A stretch of DNA of 64,000 bases from assembly GCA_000504425.1 (NCBI GenBank), contig KI632513.1:413629-477628 (forward strand), in the 5' to 3' direction. Under the pieces are notes generated by a model, which worked only from the letters and a program-made list of their open reading frames with translations, ran no database searches and was not told the DNA's origin. Origin of the DNA: Rhodopseudomonas palustris JSC-3b (GTDB lineage Bacteria; Pseudomonadota; Alphaproteobacteria; Rhizobiales; Xanthobacteraceae). Shown piece by piece: positions 16,882-30,675 of the stretch. Every line of letters begins with the position of its first letter. Within the stretch, counting starts at the first letter, position 1. The translations under genes were made by a program, and so were the position numbers.

Positions 16882-18381
16882 ATGTCGTTTGTGCTGGCTA
16901 TCGATCAGGGCACCACGTCGTCACGTGCCATCCTGTTTCGCGATGACATTTCCATCGCCGCGCTGGCGCAGCAGGAATTCCCGCAGCATTTTCCGGCCTC
17001 GGGCTGGGTCGAGCATGAGCCCGAAGACATCTGGCAATCGACGCTGGCGACCTGCCGCGCGGCGATGGCTCAGGCGGGACTGCGAGCCGCCGAGATCGCG
17101 GCGATCGGCATCACCAATCAGCGCGAGACCACCGTGGTCTGGGACCGCGTCACCGGGCGCGCGATCCACCGCGCCATTGTCTGGCAGGACCGCCGCACCG
17201 CCGACGCCTGCGCCGCGCTGAAAGCCGGCGGCCACGAGCCGATGGTGACGCACAAGACCGGGCTGATCATCGATCCGTATTTTTCCGGCACCAAGATCGC
17301 CTGGCTGCTCGATCAGGTGCCAGGGGCGCGGCAACGCGCCGAGCGCGGCGATTTGTTGTTCGGCACCGTCGATTGCTATCTGCTGTGGCGGCTGACCGGC
17401 GGCCAGGTGCACGCCACCGACGCCACCAATGCCTCGCGCACGCTGCTGTTCAACATCCATAGCGGGCAATGGGACGACGACTTGCTGGCGCTGCTGCGGG
17501 TGCCGCGCTCGATGCTGCCGGAGGTCAAGGATTCCGCCGCCGATTATGGCAGCACCGTGCCTGATCTGTTTGATGGCGCGATCGCGATCCGCGGCATTGC
17601 CGGCGATCAGCAGGCCGCCACCATCGGCCAGGCCTGTTTTGCGCCGGGCATGATGAAATCGACCTATGGCACCGGCTGCTTTGCGCTGCTCAACACCGGG
17701 GCGACGCCGGTGGCCTCGCGCAACAAGCTGCTCACCACCATCGCCTATCAGCTTGATGGCCGCCGCACCTATGCGCTCGAAGGCTCGATCTTTGTCGCCG
17801 GCAGCGCGGTGCAATGGCTGCGCGACGGCCTTGGTATCATCGAGCATGCCAGCGAGACCGGCGCGCTCGCCGACCGCGCGGATCCGATGCAGAGCGTCTA
17901 TCTGGTGCCGGCTTTTGTCGGCCTGGGCGCACCCTATTGGAATCCGCGGGTGCGCGGCGCGTTGTTCGGGCTGACCCGCAACACCAGCCCGGCCGAGCTG
18001 GCCCATGCCGCGCTCGAAAGCGTCTGCTACCAGACCTATGATCTGTGGGCGGCGATGCGCGCCGATTGGCCCGACGCCGATGCCGCCTCGATCGTGCTGC
18101 GCGTCGATGGCGGCATGACAGCGTCGGATTGGACCATGCAGCGGCTCGCTGATCTGCTCAATGCGCCGGTTGATCGGCCGGTGATCCAGGAAACCACCGC
18201 GCTCGGCGCGGCCTATCTCGCCGGCTATGCCGCCGGGCTGTTTCCGGAGCCGCACAAATTCGCGGACAATTGGCGGCTTCAGCACCGCTTCCGCCCGGCA
18301 ATGAGCGCCGCCAGCCGCGAACGCAAGCTACAGGGCTGGGCCGCCGCCGTGCGCGGGCTCTTGGCCAGCGACGAGGGCTAG
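16882..18381 (+). CDS. glpK: glycerol kinase
   Basis: The 499-residue FGGY-family kinase phosphorylates glycerol to glycerol 3-phosphate in the cytoplasm. Marks are the phosphate-binding [10 protein letters not shown] at 8-17, [14 protein letters not shown], the FGGY signature around [22 protein letters not shown], and [15 protein letters not shown] near the C-terminus. Length is typical of GlpK. GGAG lies before the ATG. No glpD, glpF or glpR lies beside it. It is convergent with metH, separated by a repeat array. Confidence 0.95.
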   Translation: MSFVLAIDQGTTSSRAILFRDDISIAALAQQEFPQHFPASGWVEHEPEDIWQSTLATCRAAMAQAGLRAAEIAAIGITNQRETTVVWDRVTGRAIHRAIVWQDRRTADACAALKAGGHEPMVTHKTGLIIDPYFSGTKIAWLLDQVPGARQRAERGDLLFGTVDCYLLWRLTGGQVHATDATNASRTLLFNIHSGQWDDDLLALLRVPRSMLPEVKDSAADYGSTVPDLFDGAIAIRGIAGDQQAATIGQACFAPGMMKSTYGTGCFALLNTGATPVASRNKLLTTIAYQLDGRRTYALEGSIFVAGSAVQWLRDGLGIIEHASETGALADRADPMQSVYLVPAFVGLGAPYWNPRVRGALFGLTRNTSPAELAHAALESVCYQTYDLWAAMRADWPDADAASIVLRVDGGMTASDWTMQRLADLLNAPVDRPVIQETTALGAAYLAGYAAGLFPEPHKFADNWRLQHRFRPAMSAASRERKLQGWAAAVRGLLASDEG

Positions 18382-18460
18382 GCGCTTTCGCGGACGTAGG
18401 GGTGGGGGCGGGTCACGGCGAACCATCACCCGTTCATTGCGACGAGACGAGCCATCACCC

Positions 18461-18547
18461 CGTCATTGCGAGCGAAGCGAAGCAATCCACGTCATGGGCC
18501 GTGCCGTTCGGCTGGATTGCTTCGTCGCTGCGCTCCTCGCAATGACG
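18461..18547. repeat. 87-bp palindromic intergenic repeat, copy A
   Basis: It begins CGTCATTGCGAGCGAAGCGA and ends TCCTCGCAATGACG. The outer arms CGTCATTGCGAG/CTCGCAATGACG and inner arms GAAGCAATCCA/TGGATTGCTTC can form one long hairpin. A decayed start of a further copy (CGTTCATTGCGACGAG) lies just upstream at 18431-18446. Confidence 0.9.
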
Positions 18548-18600
18548 GGGAGGTGCGAGTGCGCAAAAGCAACCCTTACAGGGCATGCAGCCCGCCCCAT

Positions 18601-18687
18601 CGTCATTGCGAGCGAAGCGAAGCAATCCACGTCATGGGCCGTGCCGTTCAACTGGATTGCTTCGGCGCGATGCGCCTCGCAATGACG
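18601..18687. repeat. 87-bp palindromic intergenic repeat, copy B
   Basis: Same length as copy A and nearly identical through its first 60 bases, including the loop ACGTCATGGGCCGTGCCGTT, so A and B are a recent duplication. The 3' arm differs (GGCGCGATGCGCCTCGC). Confidence 0.9.
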
Positions 18688-18712
18688 TGGAGAGGCTGGG
18701 TGGCTTCTCAAT

Positions 18713-18799
18713 TGTCATTGCAAGCGAAGCGAAGCAATCCAGATCAGGGGCGATGCCATGCAATTGGATCGCTCCGTCGCTGCGCTCCTCGCAATGACG
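18713..18799. repeat. 87-bp palindromic intergenic repeat, copy C
   Basis: Begins TGTCATTGCAAGCGAAGCGA and ends CTCGCAATGACG. Its loop differs from A and B and it carries arm substitutions, so it is older or independently inserted. It ends 11 bp before the metH stop. Confidence 0.88.
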
Positions 18800-18810
18800 G
18801 GCGAAGGGGC

Positions 18811-22635
<3,825 letters not shown>

Positions 22636-22636
22636 A

Positions 22637-23533
22637 TTAGGCAGCTTTCTTCGCGCCCGTCGGACGGATGCCGAGCAGATGGCTGATCGCGAACACCAGG
22701 TCCGCGCGGTTCATGGTGTAGAAGTGGAAGGCATCGACGCCGTGCTTGGCGAGCTTGTGCACCTGGCCAGCGGCGATGGTGGCGGCGACCAGTCTGCGGG
22801 TCTCCGGATCGTCGTCGAGCCCTTCGAATTGTTCGGCGAACCAGGCCGGCACCGTGGTGCCGGCGCGGGTCACGAAGCCATAGGCCTGCTTGAAATTGTG
22901 CATCGGCATGATGCCGGGCACGATCGGAATGGTGATGCCGCGGGCGTGCACCCGGTCGAGATAACGGAAATACAATTCGTTATCGAAGAACACCTGGGTG
23001 ATGGCGCGGGTCGCGCCGGCGTCGATCTTGGCTTGCAGCGTATCGATGTCGGCGTCGAAATCGCGGCTCTCCGGATGTTTTTCCGGATAGGCCGACACCG
23101 TCACTTCGATTTCGGGATAGGTGCGCTTGATGCTGGCGACCAGCTCGGCCGAGGTCTGGTAGCCATCGGGATGGGCGACATAGGGCGTGCCGATCCCGGT
23201 GGTCGGGTCGCCGCGCAGCGCCACGATATGGCGCACGCCGATCTCATGATAGCGCCGCACCACCTCGTCGATATCGGCCCGGCTGGCGTTGACGCAGGTC
23301 AGATGCGCGGCCGGCGTCAAATCGGTTTCTTTGAGAATGCGGGCGATGGTGGCGTGGGTGCGCTCGCGGGTCGAGCCGCCGGCGCCATAGGTCACCGACA
23401 CGAAATCCGGGTGCAGCGGCGCCAGCCGGTTGATGGCCTCCCACAGCGAGCGCTCCATCTCCTCAGTCTTCGGCGGAAAGAATTCGAACGAGATCGAAGG
23501 CCGGGTGGGAATGGCGGGCAACACGTCGCTCAT
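22637..23533 (-). CDS. metF: 5,10-methylenetetrahydrofolate reductase
   Basis: The 298-residue FAD enzyme reduces methylenetetrahydrofolate to 5-methyltetrahydrofolate with NADH. Visible marks are [73 protein letters not shown] and IVPGIMP, in family order and at family length. It lies directly upstream of metH on the same strand with a one-base gap. I found no riboswitch-like or regulator gene in the 512 bp before it. Confidence 0.96.
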   Translation of the reverse strand: MSDVLPAIPTRPSISFEFFPPKTEEMERSLWEAINRLAPLHPDFVSVTYGAGGSTRERTHATIARILKETDLTPAAHLTCVNASRADIDEVVRRYHEIGVRHIVALRGDPTTGIGTPYVAHPDGYQTSAELVASIKRTYPEIEVTVSAYPEKHPESRDFDADIDTLQAKIDAGATRAITQVFFDNELYFRYLDRVHARGITIPIVPGIMPMHNFKQAYGFVTRAGTTVPAWFAEQFEGLDDDPETRRLVAATIAAGQVHKLAKHGVDAFHFYTMNRADLVFAISHLLGIRPTGAKKAA

Positions 23534-24045
23534 CTCAAGTCAGCTCCAAAGGCGCCCGGTTAGGCGAATCTCACACACGCTCAGTCCCTGCCGGGCAAGC
23601 GTGGCGCATTGTACGAAACGGTTGATTACCGAAATAGCCCACCCCGGACATTTACGGGTTGGGAATTTGCCCACTATGCTAGGTTTTGCGTCGATAGATG
23701 CGATAATGGATCGCGGGAGTGGGCGAAGCGCGTTTTCGGGCGTTGCCGCGATTTTATAGAGAAATCAAGTTTGATGACCGGGTTTTCGGGCTGCAATTGG
23801 GCTGGGAGTGCAGGTGGGAAGCGTGTCGGGTGGATTCAGATCAGTCGAAACTGCCCAATGAGGGGCGCCGCCGCGGTCGCTCGCGGGTGGCCGGGACGGG
23901 TCTGATCGGGTGGGCAATAAGGGCAATAAGGTAAGTGGGCGCTGGCGCCGGGGGGCGCGCGATTGATCAAGCCGCAATGCGGACTGCCGGGCCGCGGACG
24001 GTCCGGCAGATGACGGCGGCTGCGTTAGCCGCGCGATATGTCAGG
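23534..24045. other. 512-bp intergenic region between pheA and metF
   Basis: No gene is supported here. The short open frames on the plus strand (for example 23609-23905) lack ribosome sites and family resemblance. A 7-bp-stem hairpin (CTGCCGG 23984-23990 with CCGGCAG 24003-24009) may end pheA transcription. GGGCAATAA occurs twice in tandem at 23912-23929. The region must carry the metF promoter on the minus strand; I see no clear -35/-10 pair, B12 box or SAM riboswitch motif. Confidence 0.5.
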
Positions 24046-24909
24046 TCAGGCGGTCTGGTCGTCGCCGATGGTGGCGCGGAACGGATGGGCGGGATAGACG
24101 CCGACGATCCGGAACTCGCGCGAGAAGAATTTCAGCTCGTCGAGCGCGAACGCCAGCCCGCGGTCTTCGGGGTGGCCTTCCACGTCCGCATAAAACTGCG
24201 TGGCGAAGAAGCTGCCATCGACCATGTAGCTTTCCAGCTTGGTCATGTTGACGCCGTTGGTGGCAAAGCCGCCGAGCGCCTTGTACAGCGCGGCCGGCAG
24301 GTTGCGCACCCGGAACACAAAGCTGGTGATCAGCTGTCCCGAGCCCTGCGGCGCCCAGCGCGGCGTGCGCGACAGCATCACGAATCTTGTGGTGTTGTGG
24401 GTCTCGTCCTCGATGTTCTCGATCAGAATATCGAGACCATAGATTTTGGCGGCCAGCGGCGAGGCGATCGCGGCGCAGCTCTTGTCGCCGCGCTCCGACA
24501 CGACCCGGGCCGAGCCGGCGGTGTCGGCGGCGACGATCGGCCGAAAACCGTGCTTGCGGATGATGCGGCGGCACTGGCCGAGCGCGTGCACATGGCTTTC
24601 GACGGTCTTGATATCGCTGAGTTTGGCGCCGGGCAGCGCCATCAATTGATGATGGATCGGCAAAAACCATTCGCCGACGATGTGCAGGCCCGAGGTCGGC
24701 AGCAGGTGATGAATGTCGGCGACGCGGCCGGCCACCGAATTCTCGATCGGGATCATGCCGAGATCGACTTCGCCCGAGCTGATCGCCGACAGCGCGTCTT
24801 CAAAGGTGGGGCAGGGCAGCGCCTCGACATCCGGAAAAGCCTCCGCGATCGCCAGATGCGAGTTGGCTCCCGGTTCACCCTGGAATGCGATTTTCATGGG
24901 CTTGGTCAT
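24046..24909 (-). CDS. pheA: prephenate dehydratase with ACT regulatory domain
   Basis: The 287-residue protein converts prephenate to phenylpyruvate in phenylalanine synthesis. The catalytic part (about 5-185) shows IAFQGEPGANSHLA, GMIPIENSVAGRV, SHVHALGQCR, SPLAAKIYGL and the catalytic HNTTRF. An ACT domain follows (about 200-280, SFVFRVRNLPAALYKALGGFATNGVNMTKLES), where phenylalanine feedback would act. There is no chorismate mutase domain, so this is the monofunctional form usual in alphaproteobacteria. The ATG at 24897 is an alternative start. kdsB lies 42 bp upstream on the same strand. Confidence 0.94.
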   Translation of the reverse strand: MTKPMKIAFQGEPGANSHLAIAEAFPDVEALPCPTFEDALSAISSGEVDLGMIPIENSVAGRVADIHHLLPTSGLHIVGEWFLPIHHQLMALPGAKLSDIKTVESHVHALGQCRRIIRKHGFRPIVAADTAGSARVVSERGDKSCAAIASPLAAKIYGLDILIENIEDETHNTTRFVMLSRTPRWAPQGSGQLITSFVFRVRNLPAALYKALGGFATNGVNMTKLESYMVDGSFFATQFYADVEGHPEDRGLAFALDELKFFSREFRIVGVYPAHPFRATIGDDQTA

Positions 24910-24951
24910 AGCACCTGTACCAGTCGTTGCGGCCGTGCCGATTTGGCGAGG

Positions 24952-25695
24952 TCAGTGTTGGGACGAGAAAAAGCGGCGTGCGGTTTCGAGGTCCGCCGGG
25001 GTATCGACGCCGCGCGGCACCTCATCGACCAGGCCGACATCGATGCGCATGCCGGCTTCGATCGCCCGCAATTGTTCAAGCCGCTCGCGCTGCTCCAGCG
25101 GCGATGGCGGCAAGGCGATGAAGCGCTGCAGCGCGGCGCGGCGATAGGCATAGAGGCCGATATGGTGATAGCGCGGCCCCTCGCCCCAGGGGGCGGTGGC
25201 GCGCGTGAAATACAGTGCCCGCAGCCGGCGCGGCGCCAGCGGCGAGCCGATCACCTTGACGACGTTGGGGTTGGTGGCCTCTTCATCGCTATGAATCTCG
25301 GCAGCGAGGGTGGCGATCTCGACTTGCGGATCAGCGAGCGGCGCCAGCACGGCGCGGATGCTGTCCGGCTGGATGGTCGGCACGTCGCCCTGCAGATTGA
25401 TCACGATCTCGACCTTGCCGTCCGGGTCGAGCGTGCCCAGCGCTTCGGCGATGCGGTCGGAGCCGGAGGGATGATCGGCGCGGGTCATCACCACCTGGCC
25501 GCCATGGGCTTTGACCACCGCGGCGATTTCGTCGGTGTCGGTGGCGACCGCCACCCGCCCAATGCCGGCCGCTTCGGCGCGGCGCAGCACCTGCACCACC
25601 ATCGGCAGCCCGGCGATATCGAGCAGCGGCTTGCCGGGCAGGCGGGTCGCGGCCATGCGCGCCGGGATCAGGATCAGGGTCGAGGATGAGGACAT
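24952..25695 (-). CDS. kdsB: 3-deoxy-manno-octulosonate cytidylyltransferase
   Basis: The 247-residue enzyme makes CMP-Kdo for lipopolysaccharide inner-core assembly. Marks are the nucleotide-binding [68 protein letters not shown] and the C-terminal [15 protein letters not shown]. The start at 25695 gives family length; a longer reading to 25857 adds an unrelated cysteine-rich stretch. The strand-mate pheA follows; joint transcription is likely. Confidence 0.95.
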   Translation of the reverse strand: MSSSSTLILIPARMAATRLPGKPLLDIAGLPMVVQVLRRAEAAGIGRVAVATDTDEIAAVVKAHGGQVVMTRADHPSGSDRIAEALGTLDPDGKVEIVINLQGDVPTIQPDSIRAVLAPLADPQVEIATLAAEIHSDEEATNPNVVKVIGSPLAPRRLRALYFTRATAPWGEGPRYHHIGLYAYRRAALQRFIALPPSPLEQRERLEQLRAIEAGMRIDVGLVDEVPRGVDTPADLETARRFFSSQH

Positions 25696-26000
25696 GGTGT
25701 CGGAGATGAGATGTGCCGTGGAACCCGTAGCCGCCCCGTGTGTTGTTGAGACCGCTCGGGTTTTGGCGGCGATGGGAAAGGCAGTGTCCTTATACGGGTT
25801 GCCTCTGCCCCGGCAAATCGATATCTGGTTGCATGCGCAATATGCGAATGCATCCAAAAAGCAAGAAGCGAGACGTTTGCCGCAGCCAGCCGTGAGCCGG
25901 CAGCAGAGGCCGCAAGATGCGCTGAAGGAGTTGCCGCCAGCCCGATAGCGACCTGCGATGTCTTTGCGCGCATCAAGGGCCCACCAAGGACACGCCCGCC
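25696..26000. promoter_or_regulatory. 305-bp divergent region between kdsB and cycM
   Basis: It separates divergent starts and must hold both promoters. I see no convincing promoter pair, gene or repeat in it. AAGGA at 25986-25990 is the probable cycM ribosome site. Confidence 0.4.
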
Positions 26001-26558
26001 ATGGATTCGTTCGAGCTGAACAAGATCGTGGGTGCGGTGCTCGGCACCTGCTTGGTGTTGCTGGTCTCCAACATGACCGCCAAAGCCATCTTCCACGCCG
26101 AACCGGCGCCGGACAGCACGGTGGTCGCCGCCAAGCCGGCGGAGCCGACCGGCGCGTCGCAGGGCACGTCTGCGCCGTCAGAGCCGATTGACAAGCTGCT
26201 GCAGACCGCCTCGATCGACAAGGGCGCCACCGCCGCCAAAAAATGCGTGACCTGCCATACGTTTGAAAAGGGCGGCCCCAATCGCACCGGGCCGAATCTG
26301 TTCGGCGTGGTCGATCGGGCGCGCGCCGCCGTGCCCGGCTTCAATTATTCGGCGGCGATGAAGGCGGCGGGTGGTTCCTGGGGCATTGAAGAGTTGAACG
26401 CCTTCCTCGCCAGCCCCAAGGGCACCGTGCCCGGCACAGCGATGTCGTTTGCCGGCATCCCCAAGGACGGCGAGCGCGCCGATTTGATCGCCTATCTGCG
26501 CAGCCTGTCTGATCAGGCCGCGCCGCAGCCAGGCCCGCCGCCGACCGCCTCGAACTAG
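26001..26558 (+). CDS. cycM: membrane-anchored cytochrome c (CycM-like)
   Basis: The 185-residue protein has an uncleaved N-terminal anchor ([17 protein letters not shown], about 9-25), a Pro/Ala/Ser-rich linker (about 33-65) and one class I cytochrome c domain. The heme site is C82-V-T-C-H86 and the sixth ligand is probably Met148 in GTAMSF. Length and layout match Bradyrhizobium CycM, which carries electrons from the bc1 complex to the aa3 oxidase on the periplasmic face. Its location between kdsB and a peptide transporter gives no further clue. The call to CycM is from architecture and length. Confidence 0.88.
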   Translation: MDSFELNKIVGAVLGTCLVLLVSNMTAKAIFHAEPAPDSTVVAAKPAEPTGASQGTSAPSEPIDKLLQTASIDKGATAAKKCVTCHTFEKGGPNRTGPNLFGVVDRARAAVPGFNYSAAMKAAGGSWGIEELNAFLASPKGTVPGTAMSFAGIPKDGERADLIAYLRSLSDQAAPQPGPPPTASN

Positions 26559-26902
26559 GCGCAGGCGCGCCGCTCTGGCTCGGGGCGCGGGCCGAATCAC
26601 GGCCTGCGGCTTCATGCGGCTTGTGTTGTCTCGGCGCGCGCGCTGTGATCAGAGGGAACTGCCTTGATGCCGCGCCGATCGCGGCGCGCTCAAGCTACAA
26701 TTCGATCTCGACCTGCCGCTGGCTGGCGCGTCGCTGCCATATCGCCTGCTAGCTCAGCGCATCGGCCTGCGCGGAATTTGAAAGCGGTTTGCCCTGGGCG
26801 GACGCACCGACTAGATTTGTGGACGTGCTGCACATAAACGGCGGATTCCCCGCATTGAGTCTCCGTCCAGGCCGGAAGCAACGGCAATCAGAGGATTCAC
26901 CA
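26559..26902. other. 344-bp intergenic region before the yej operon
   Basis: No gene is supported. The frame of the downstream binding protein extends upstream to an ATG at 26789, but that extension reads as non-coding and would hide the Tat signal. GAGGA at 26891-26895 is the ribosome site for the TTG start at 26903. The yej promoter must lie here; I cannot point to it. Confidence 0.5.
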
Positions 26903-28798
26903 TTGGCCGTCACGCGACGACATCTCCTTCAGGGCGCGGCGCTCGCAGCCGCTGCACCGGCTTTGGGCCTTGGCGGCGTCAATGCACTGCTGGCGAGTTC
27001 AGCGCAGGCGGGGGCCTCGGGGCATGTTTGGCGGCACGGCCTGTCGTTGTTCGGCGACCTAAAATACCCTCCCGGCTTTAAGCGCTTTGATTACGTCAAC
27101 CCCAACGCGCCGAAGGGCGGGGTGGCGCGGCAGATCTCGCTTGGCACCTTCGACAGCTTCAATCTGGTGGTGGCGGGCGTCAAAGGGAACGTCGCGCCGG
27201 CGGTCAGCTATATCTACGAAACGCTGATGGTCGGCTCGCTCGACGAGGTCAGTGCCGAATACGGCCTCTTAGCCGAGGCGGTCTCCCATGCTGACGATCA
27301 TTCCTGGGCCAGCTACGGGCTGCGTGCCAATGCGCGCTGGCACGACGGCAAGCCGGTGACCCCGGAAGACGTGATCTTCTCGCTAAATGTGCTCAAGCAA
27401 TACAGCCCGCATTACTCGTCCTATTACCGCCATGTCATGAAGGCGGAGAAGGTCGGCGCGCGCGAGGTGAAATTCACCTTCGACATGCCGGGCAACCGCG
27501 AATTGCCGGCGATCATCGGCCAGTTGCTGGTGCTGCCGAAACATTGGTGGGAAGGCAGCAATGAACAGGGCCAGCCGCGCGACATCTCGGCGACCACGCT
27601 GGAAAAGCCGCTCGGCTCGGGGCCATACCGCATTAAGGACTTTGTCGCCGGCCGCTCGGTGACGCTGGAGCGCGTGCCGGACTATTGGGGCGCGGAACTG
27701 CCGGTGCGGATCGGCCAGCACAATCTCGATGAGCTGCGCTTTGAATTTTTCCGCGACAATCTGGTGGCGCTGGAGGCGTTCAAGGCGGATCAGGCCGACT
27801 GGATCGCCGAAAACTCCGCCAAGCAATGGGCGACGGCCTATGATTTTCCCGCGGTGACCGAGCAGCGGGTGATCAAGGAAGAGTTTCCGATCAACGATTC
27901 CGGCCGCATGCAGGCGTTCGTCTTCAATCTGAGGCGCGACACGTTCAAGGACCCGCGGCTGCGGCGCGCCTTCAACTACGCGTTCGACTTCGAGGAGATG
28001 AACAAGCAGCTGTTCTACGGCCAGTACAAGCGCATCAACTCCTATTTCGAGGGCACCGAGCTCGCCGCGACCGGATTGCCGCAGGGCGAGGAGCTCGCGA
28101 TCCTCGATACGGTGCGCAGCCAGATTCCGCCCGAAGTATTTACCGAGCCCTATAGCAACCCGGTAGGCGGCAATCCCGAAGCGGTGCGCAGCAATCTGCG
28201 CGAGGCGACGCGGCTGCTGAAAGAAGCAGGCTATGAGGTGCGCGACCGCCGCCTGGTCGATGCCAGCGGCAAGCCGGTGATGGTCGAGATTTTGGTGCAG
28301 GACCCGTCATCGGAGCGGATCGCGCTGTTCTACAAGCCGTCGCTGGAACGGCTCGGCGTCACCATCTCGATCCGCACCGTGGACGATGCCCAATATCAGA
28401 ACCGGGTTCGCGCGTTTGATTTCGACATGATCACCGATCTGTGGCCGCAGTCGCTGTCGCCGGGCAATGAGCAGCGCGACTATTGGGGCTCTGGCTCGGC
28501 CATGGTGCAGGGCTCGCGCAACACCATGGGCATCCAGAATCCGGCGATCGACGCCTTGATCGACAAGGTGATCTTCGCCAAAGACCGCGCCACGCTGGTG
28601 GCGGCGACGCGCGCGCTCGACCGCGTGCTCTTGTGGAATTTCTATCTGGTGCCGCAATTCACTTACGGCTTTTCGCGCTACGCGCGCTGGGATCGATTCA
28701 GTCACGCCGAGCCGCTGCCGAAATATGGGCGTTCAGGACTGCCATCGCTCTGGTGGTATGACGCCGACAAGGCAGCCCGCATTGGCCGACGTTCTTGA
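26903..28798 (+). CDS. peptide ABC transporter substrate-binding protein, YejA/YepA type (first copy)
   Basis: The 631-residue SBP family 5 protein begins at a TTG with GAGGA seven bases upstream. Its N-terminus carries a twin-arginine signal (TRRHLLQGAALAAAAPALG...SSAQA). The mature part has the YejA-type opening HGLSLFGDLKYPPGFKRFDYVNPNAPKGG, then LGSGPYRIKDFVAGRSVTLERVPDYWG and the DFDMITDLWPQSLSPGNEQ region. It captures peptides, in relatives also murein peptides or microcin C-like molecules, in the periplasm. It heads SBP-SBP-yejB-yejE-yejF. The paired paralogue downstream suggests two ligand ranges through one channel. Confidence 0.88.
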   Translation: MAVTRRHLLQGAALAAAAPALGLGGVNALLASSAQAGASGHVWRHGLSLFGDLKYPPGFKRFDYVNPNAPKGGVARQISLGTFDSFNLVVAGVKGNVAPAVSYIYETLMVGSLDEVSAEYGLLAEAVSHADDHSWASYGLRANARWHDGKPVTPEDVIFSLNVLKQYSPHYSSYYRHVMKAEKVGAREVKFTFDMPGNRELPAIIGQLLVLPKHWWEGSNEQGQPRDISATTLEKPLGSGPYRIKDFVAGRSVTLERVPDYWGAELPVRIGQHNLDELRFEFFRDNLVALEAFKADQADWIAENSAKQWATAYDFPAVTEQRVIKEEFPINDSGRMQAFVFNLRRDTFKDPRLRRAFNYAFDFEEMNKQLFYGQYKRINSYFEGTELAATGLPQGEELAILDTVRSQIPPEVFTEPYSNPVGGNPEAVRSNLREATRLLKEAGYEVRDRRLVDASGKPVMVEILVQDPSSERIALFYKPSLERLGVTISIRTVDDAQYQNRVRAFDFDMITDLWPQSLSPGNEQRDYWGSGSAMVQGSRNTMGIQNPAIDALIDKVIFAKDRATLVAATRALDRVLLWNFYLVPQFTYGFSRYARWDRFSHAEPLPKYGRSGLPSLWWYDADKAARIGRRS

Positions 28799-28809
28799 GA
28801 GGTACAAGT

Positions 28810-30672
28810 ATGGCGCTGCTCAATCGCCGGCATTTGCTGGGGCTCGGCATCGGCGCGGTCGCGGCGACGCAGTTGCCGCTTCCGGCCTTTTCGGAAGGGG
28901 AGGTCGAGGCCCATGGCATCTCGGCATTCGGTGACCTGAAATATCCGCCGAACTTTCCGCATTTCGACTATGTCAATGTCGCCGCGCCGAAAGGCGGGGT
29001 GTTTTCGACGGTGCCTTCGACCCGCGCCTTCAATCAGTCGTTCCTGACCTTCAACTCGCTGAACGCTTACGTGCTGAAGGGCGACGGCGCGCAGGGCATG
29101 GGGCTGACTTTCGACTCGCTGATGGCGCGCGCCGGCGATGAGCCCGATGCCATGTATGGCCTGGTGGCGAAATCGGTGCGGATTTCTCCCGATGGCCTGA
29201 ACTATCGCTTCACCCTGCGCAAGGAAGCGCGCTTCCACGACGGCAGCTCGCTGACGGCGCGCGACGTGGCGTTCTCGCTCAATACGCTGAAAGCCCAGGG
29301 TCACCCGATCATCACCCAGCAGATCCGCGACATGGTGAAGGCGGAAGCGCTCGACGATGCCACCGTGCTGGTGACCTTTGCGCCGAACCGCGCGCGCGAC
29401 GTGCCGCTGTTCGTGGCCGGGCTGCCGATCTTCTCCGCGACCTATTACGCCAAACACCCGTTCAACGAGTCGACGCTGGAGCCGCCGCTCGGCAGCGGTC
29501 CGTATCGGGTCGGCCGTTTCGAGGTCGGACGCTATATCGAGCTGGAGCGCGTCAAGGATTGGTGGGCCGCCAATCTGCCGGTCAATCGCGGCGCGTATAA
29601 TTTCGACACGGTGCGCTACGACTATTATCGCGACCGTGACGTCGCCTTTGAGGGCTTTACCGGGCGCAGCTATCTGTACCGCGAGGAATTCACCGCGCGC
29701 ATCTGGAACACGCGCTACGATTTCCCGGCGATCAAGGACGGCCGCGTCAAGCGCGAATTGCTGCCCGACGAGACGCCGTCCGGGGCACAGGGTTGGTTCC
29801 TCAACACCAGGCGCGACAAGTTCAAAGACCCGCGGGTGCGCGAAGCGATCGGCAATGCCTTCGACTTCGAATGGACCAACAGCTCGATCATGTATGGCGC
29901 CTATAAGCGCACCGTGTCGCCGTTCCAGAATTCCGATCTGATGGCGACCGGGCTGCCCTCGCCGGAAGAACTGGCGCTGCTCGAGCCGTTCCGCGGCAAG
30001 GTGCCGGACGAAGTGTTCGGCCAACCCTATGTGCCGCCGGTGTCCGACGGCTCCGGCCAGGACCGGGCCATGCTGCGCCGCGCCAGCCAGTTGTTGCAGC
30101 AGGCCGGCTGCGTGATGAAGGACGGCAAGCGGCTGACCGCGCAAGGCGAGCCGTTCCGCATCGAATTCCTGTTCGATGAGCCGGCATTCCAGGCGCACCA
30201 CATGCCGTTCATCAAGAATCTGGCGACACTCGGCATCGAGGCGACGGCGCGCCTTGTTGATCCGGTGCAACACCGCGCGCGGCGCGATGATTTTGACTTC
30301 GACGTCACCATCGAGCGCTTCAGCTTCTCGACCGTGCCGGGCGATGCGCTGCGCTCGTTCTTCTCCTCGCAATCGGCCTCGACCAAGGGCTCGAACAATC
30401 TCGCCGGCATCGCCGATCCGGTGATCGACGCGCTCACCGACCAATTGATCGCCGCCGACACCCGAACCAAGCTGGTGGTGGCGGCGCGTGCGCTCGACCG
30501 GGTGATCCGGTCCGGCCGCTATTGGGTGCCGCAATGGTATGCGCCCTCGCACCGCGTGGCCTATTGGGATGTGTTCGGCCATCCGGACAAGCTGCCGCGC
30601 TATGGCGGGGTGGGGGTCCCGGAATTGTGGTGGTCCACTGCGCCGTCGTCCAGCCCGGCCCCAGCGAAGTAA
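28810..30672 (+). CDS. peptide ABC transporter substrate-binding protein, YejA/YepA type (second copy)
   Basis: The 620-residue paralogue of the preceding gene has a Tat signal (NRRHLLGLGIGAVAATQLPLPAFS) and the matching HGISAFGDLKYPPNFPHFDYVNVAAPKGG, LGSGPYRVGRFEVGRYIELERVKDWW and DFDVTIERFSFSTVPGDALRSFF. GAGAGG seven bases before 28810 selects this ATG over the TTG at 28795. The stop of the first copy lies 11 bases upstream and the yejB start three bases downstream, so it is in the operon. The segments lining the peptide pocket differ clearly from copy one. Confidence 0.88.
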   Translation: MALLNRRHLLGLGIGAVAATQLPLPAFSEGEVEAHGISAFGDLKYPPNFPHFDYVNVAAPKGGVFSTVPSTRAFNQSFLTFNSLNAYVLKGDGAQGMGLTFDSLMARAGDEPDAMYGLVAKSVRISPDGLNYRFTLRKEARFHDGSSLTARDVAFSLNTLKAQGHPIITQQIRDMVKAEALDDATVLVTFAPNRARDVPLFVAGLPIFSATYYAKHPFNESTLEPPLGSGPYRVGRFEVGRYIELERVKDWWAANLPVNRGAYNFDTVRYDYYRDRDVAFEGFTGRSYLYREEFTARIWNTRYDFPAIKDGRVKRELLPDETPSGAQGWFLNTRRDKFKDPRVREAIGNAFDFEWTNSSIMYGAYKRTVSPFQNSDLMATGLPSPEELALLEPFRGKVPDEVFGQPYVPPVSDGSGQDRAMLRRASQLLQQAGCVMKDGKRLTAQGEPFRIEFLFDEPAFQAHHMPFIKNLATLGIEATARLVDPVQHRARRDDFDFDVTIERFSFSTVPGDALRSFFSSQSASTKGSNNLAGIADPVIDALTDQLIAADTRTKLVVAARALDRVIRSGRYWVPQWYAPSHRVAYWDVFGHPDKLPRYGGVGVPELWWSTAPSSSPAPAK

Positions 30673-30675
30673 CCC

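Noticed and set aside
18431-18799. Possible CRISPR array formed by the regularly repeated CGTCATTGCGAG units
   Set aside because: The units are long palindromes of 87 bp with unequal gaps of 53 and 25 bp, are common single intergenic elements in this family, and no cas gene is near.
23534-24045. Cobalamin or SAM riboswitch upstream of metF-metH
   Set aside because: I looked on the minus strand for a B12 box and for SAM-II type conserved loops and found neither. A covariance-model search would settle it.
28702-30582. 626-codon open frame on the minus strand opposite the second Yej binding protein
   Set aside because: Complementary shadow of a confident coding gene; no domain or ribosome site.
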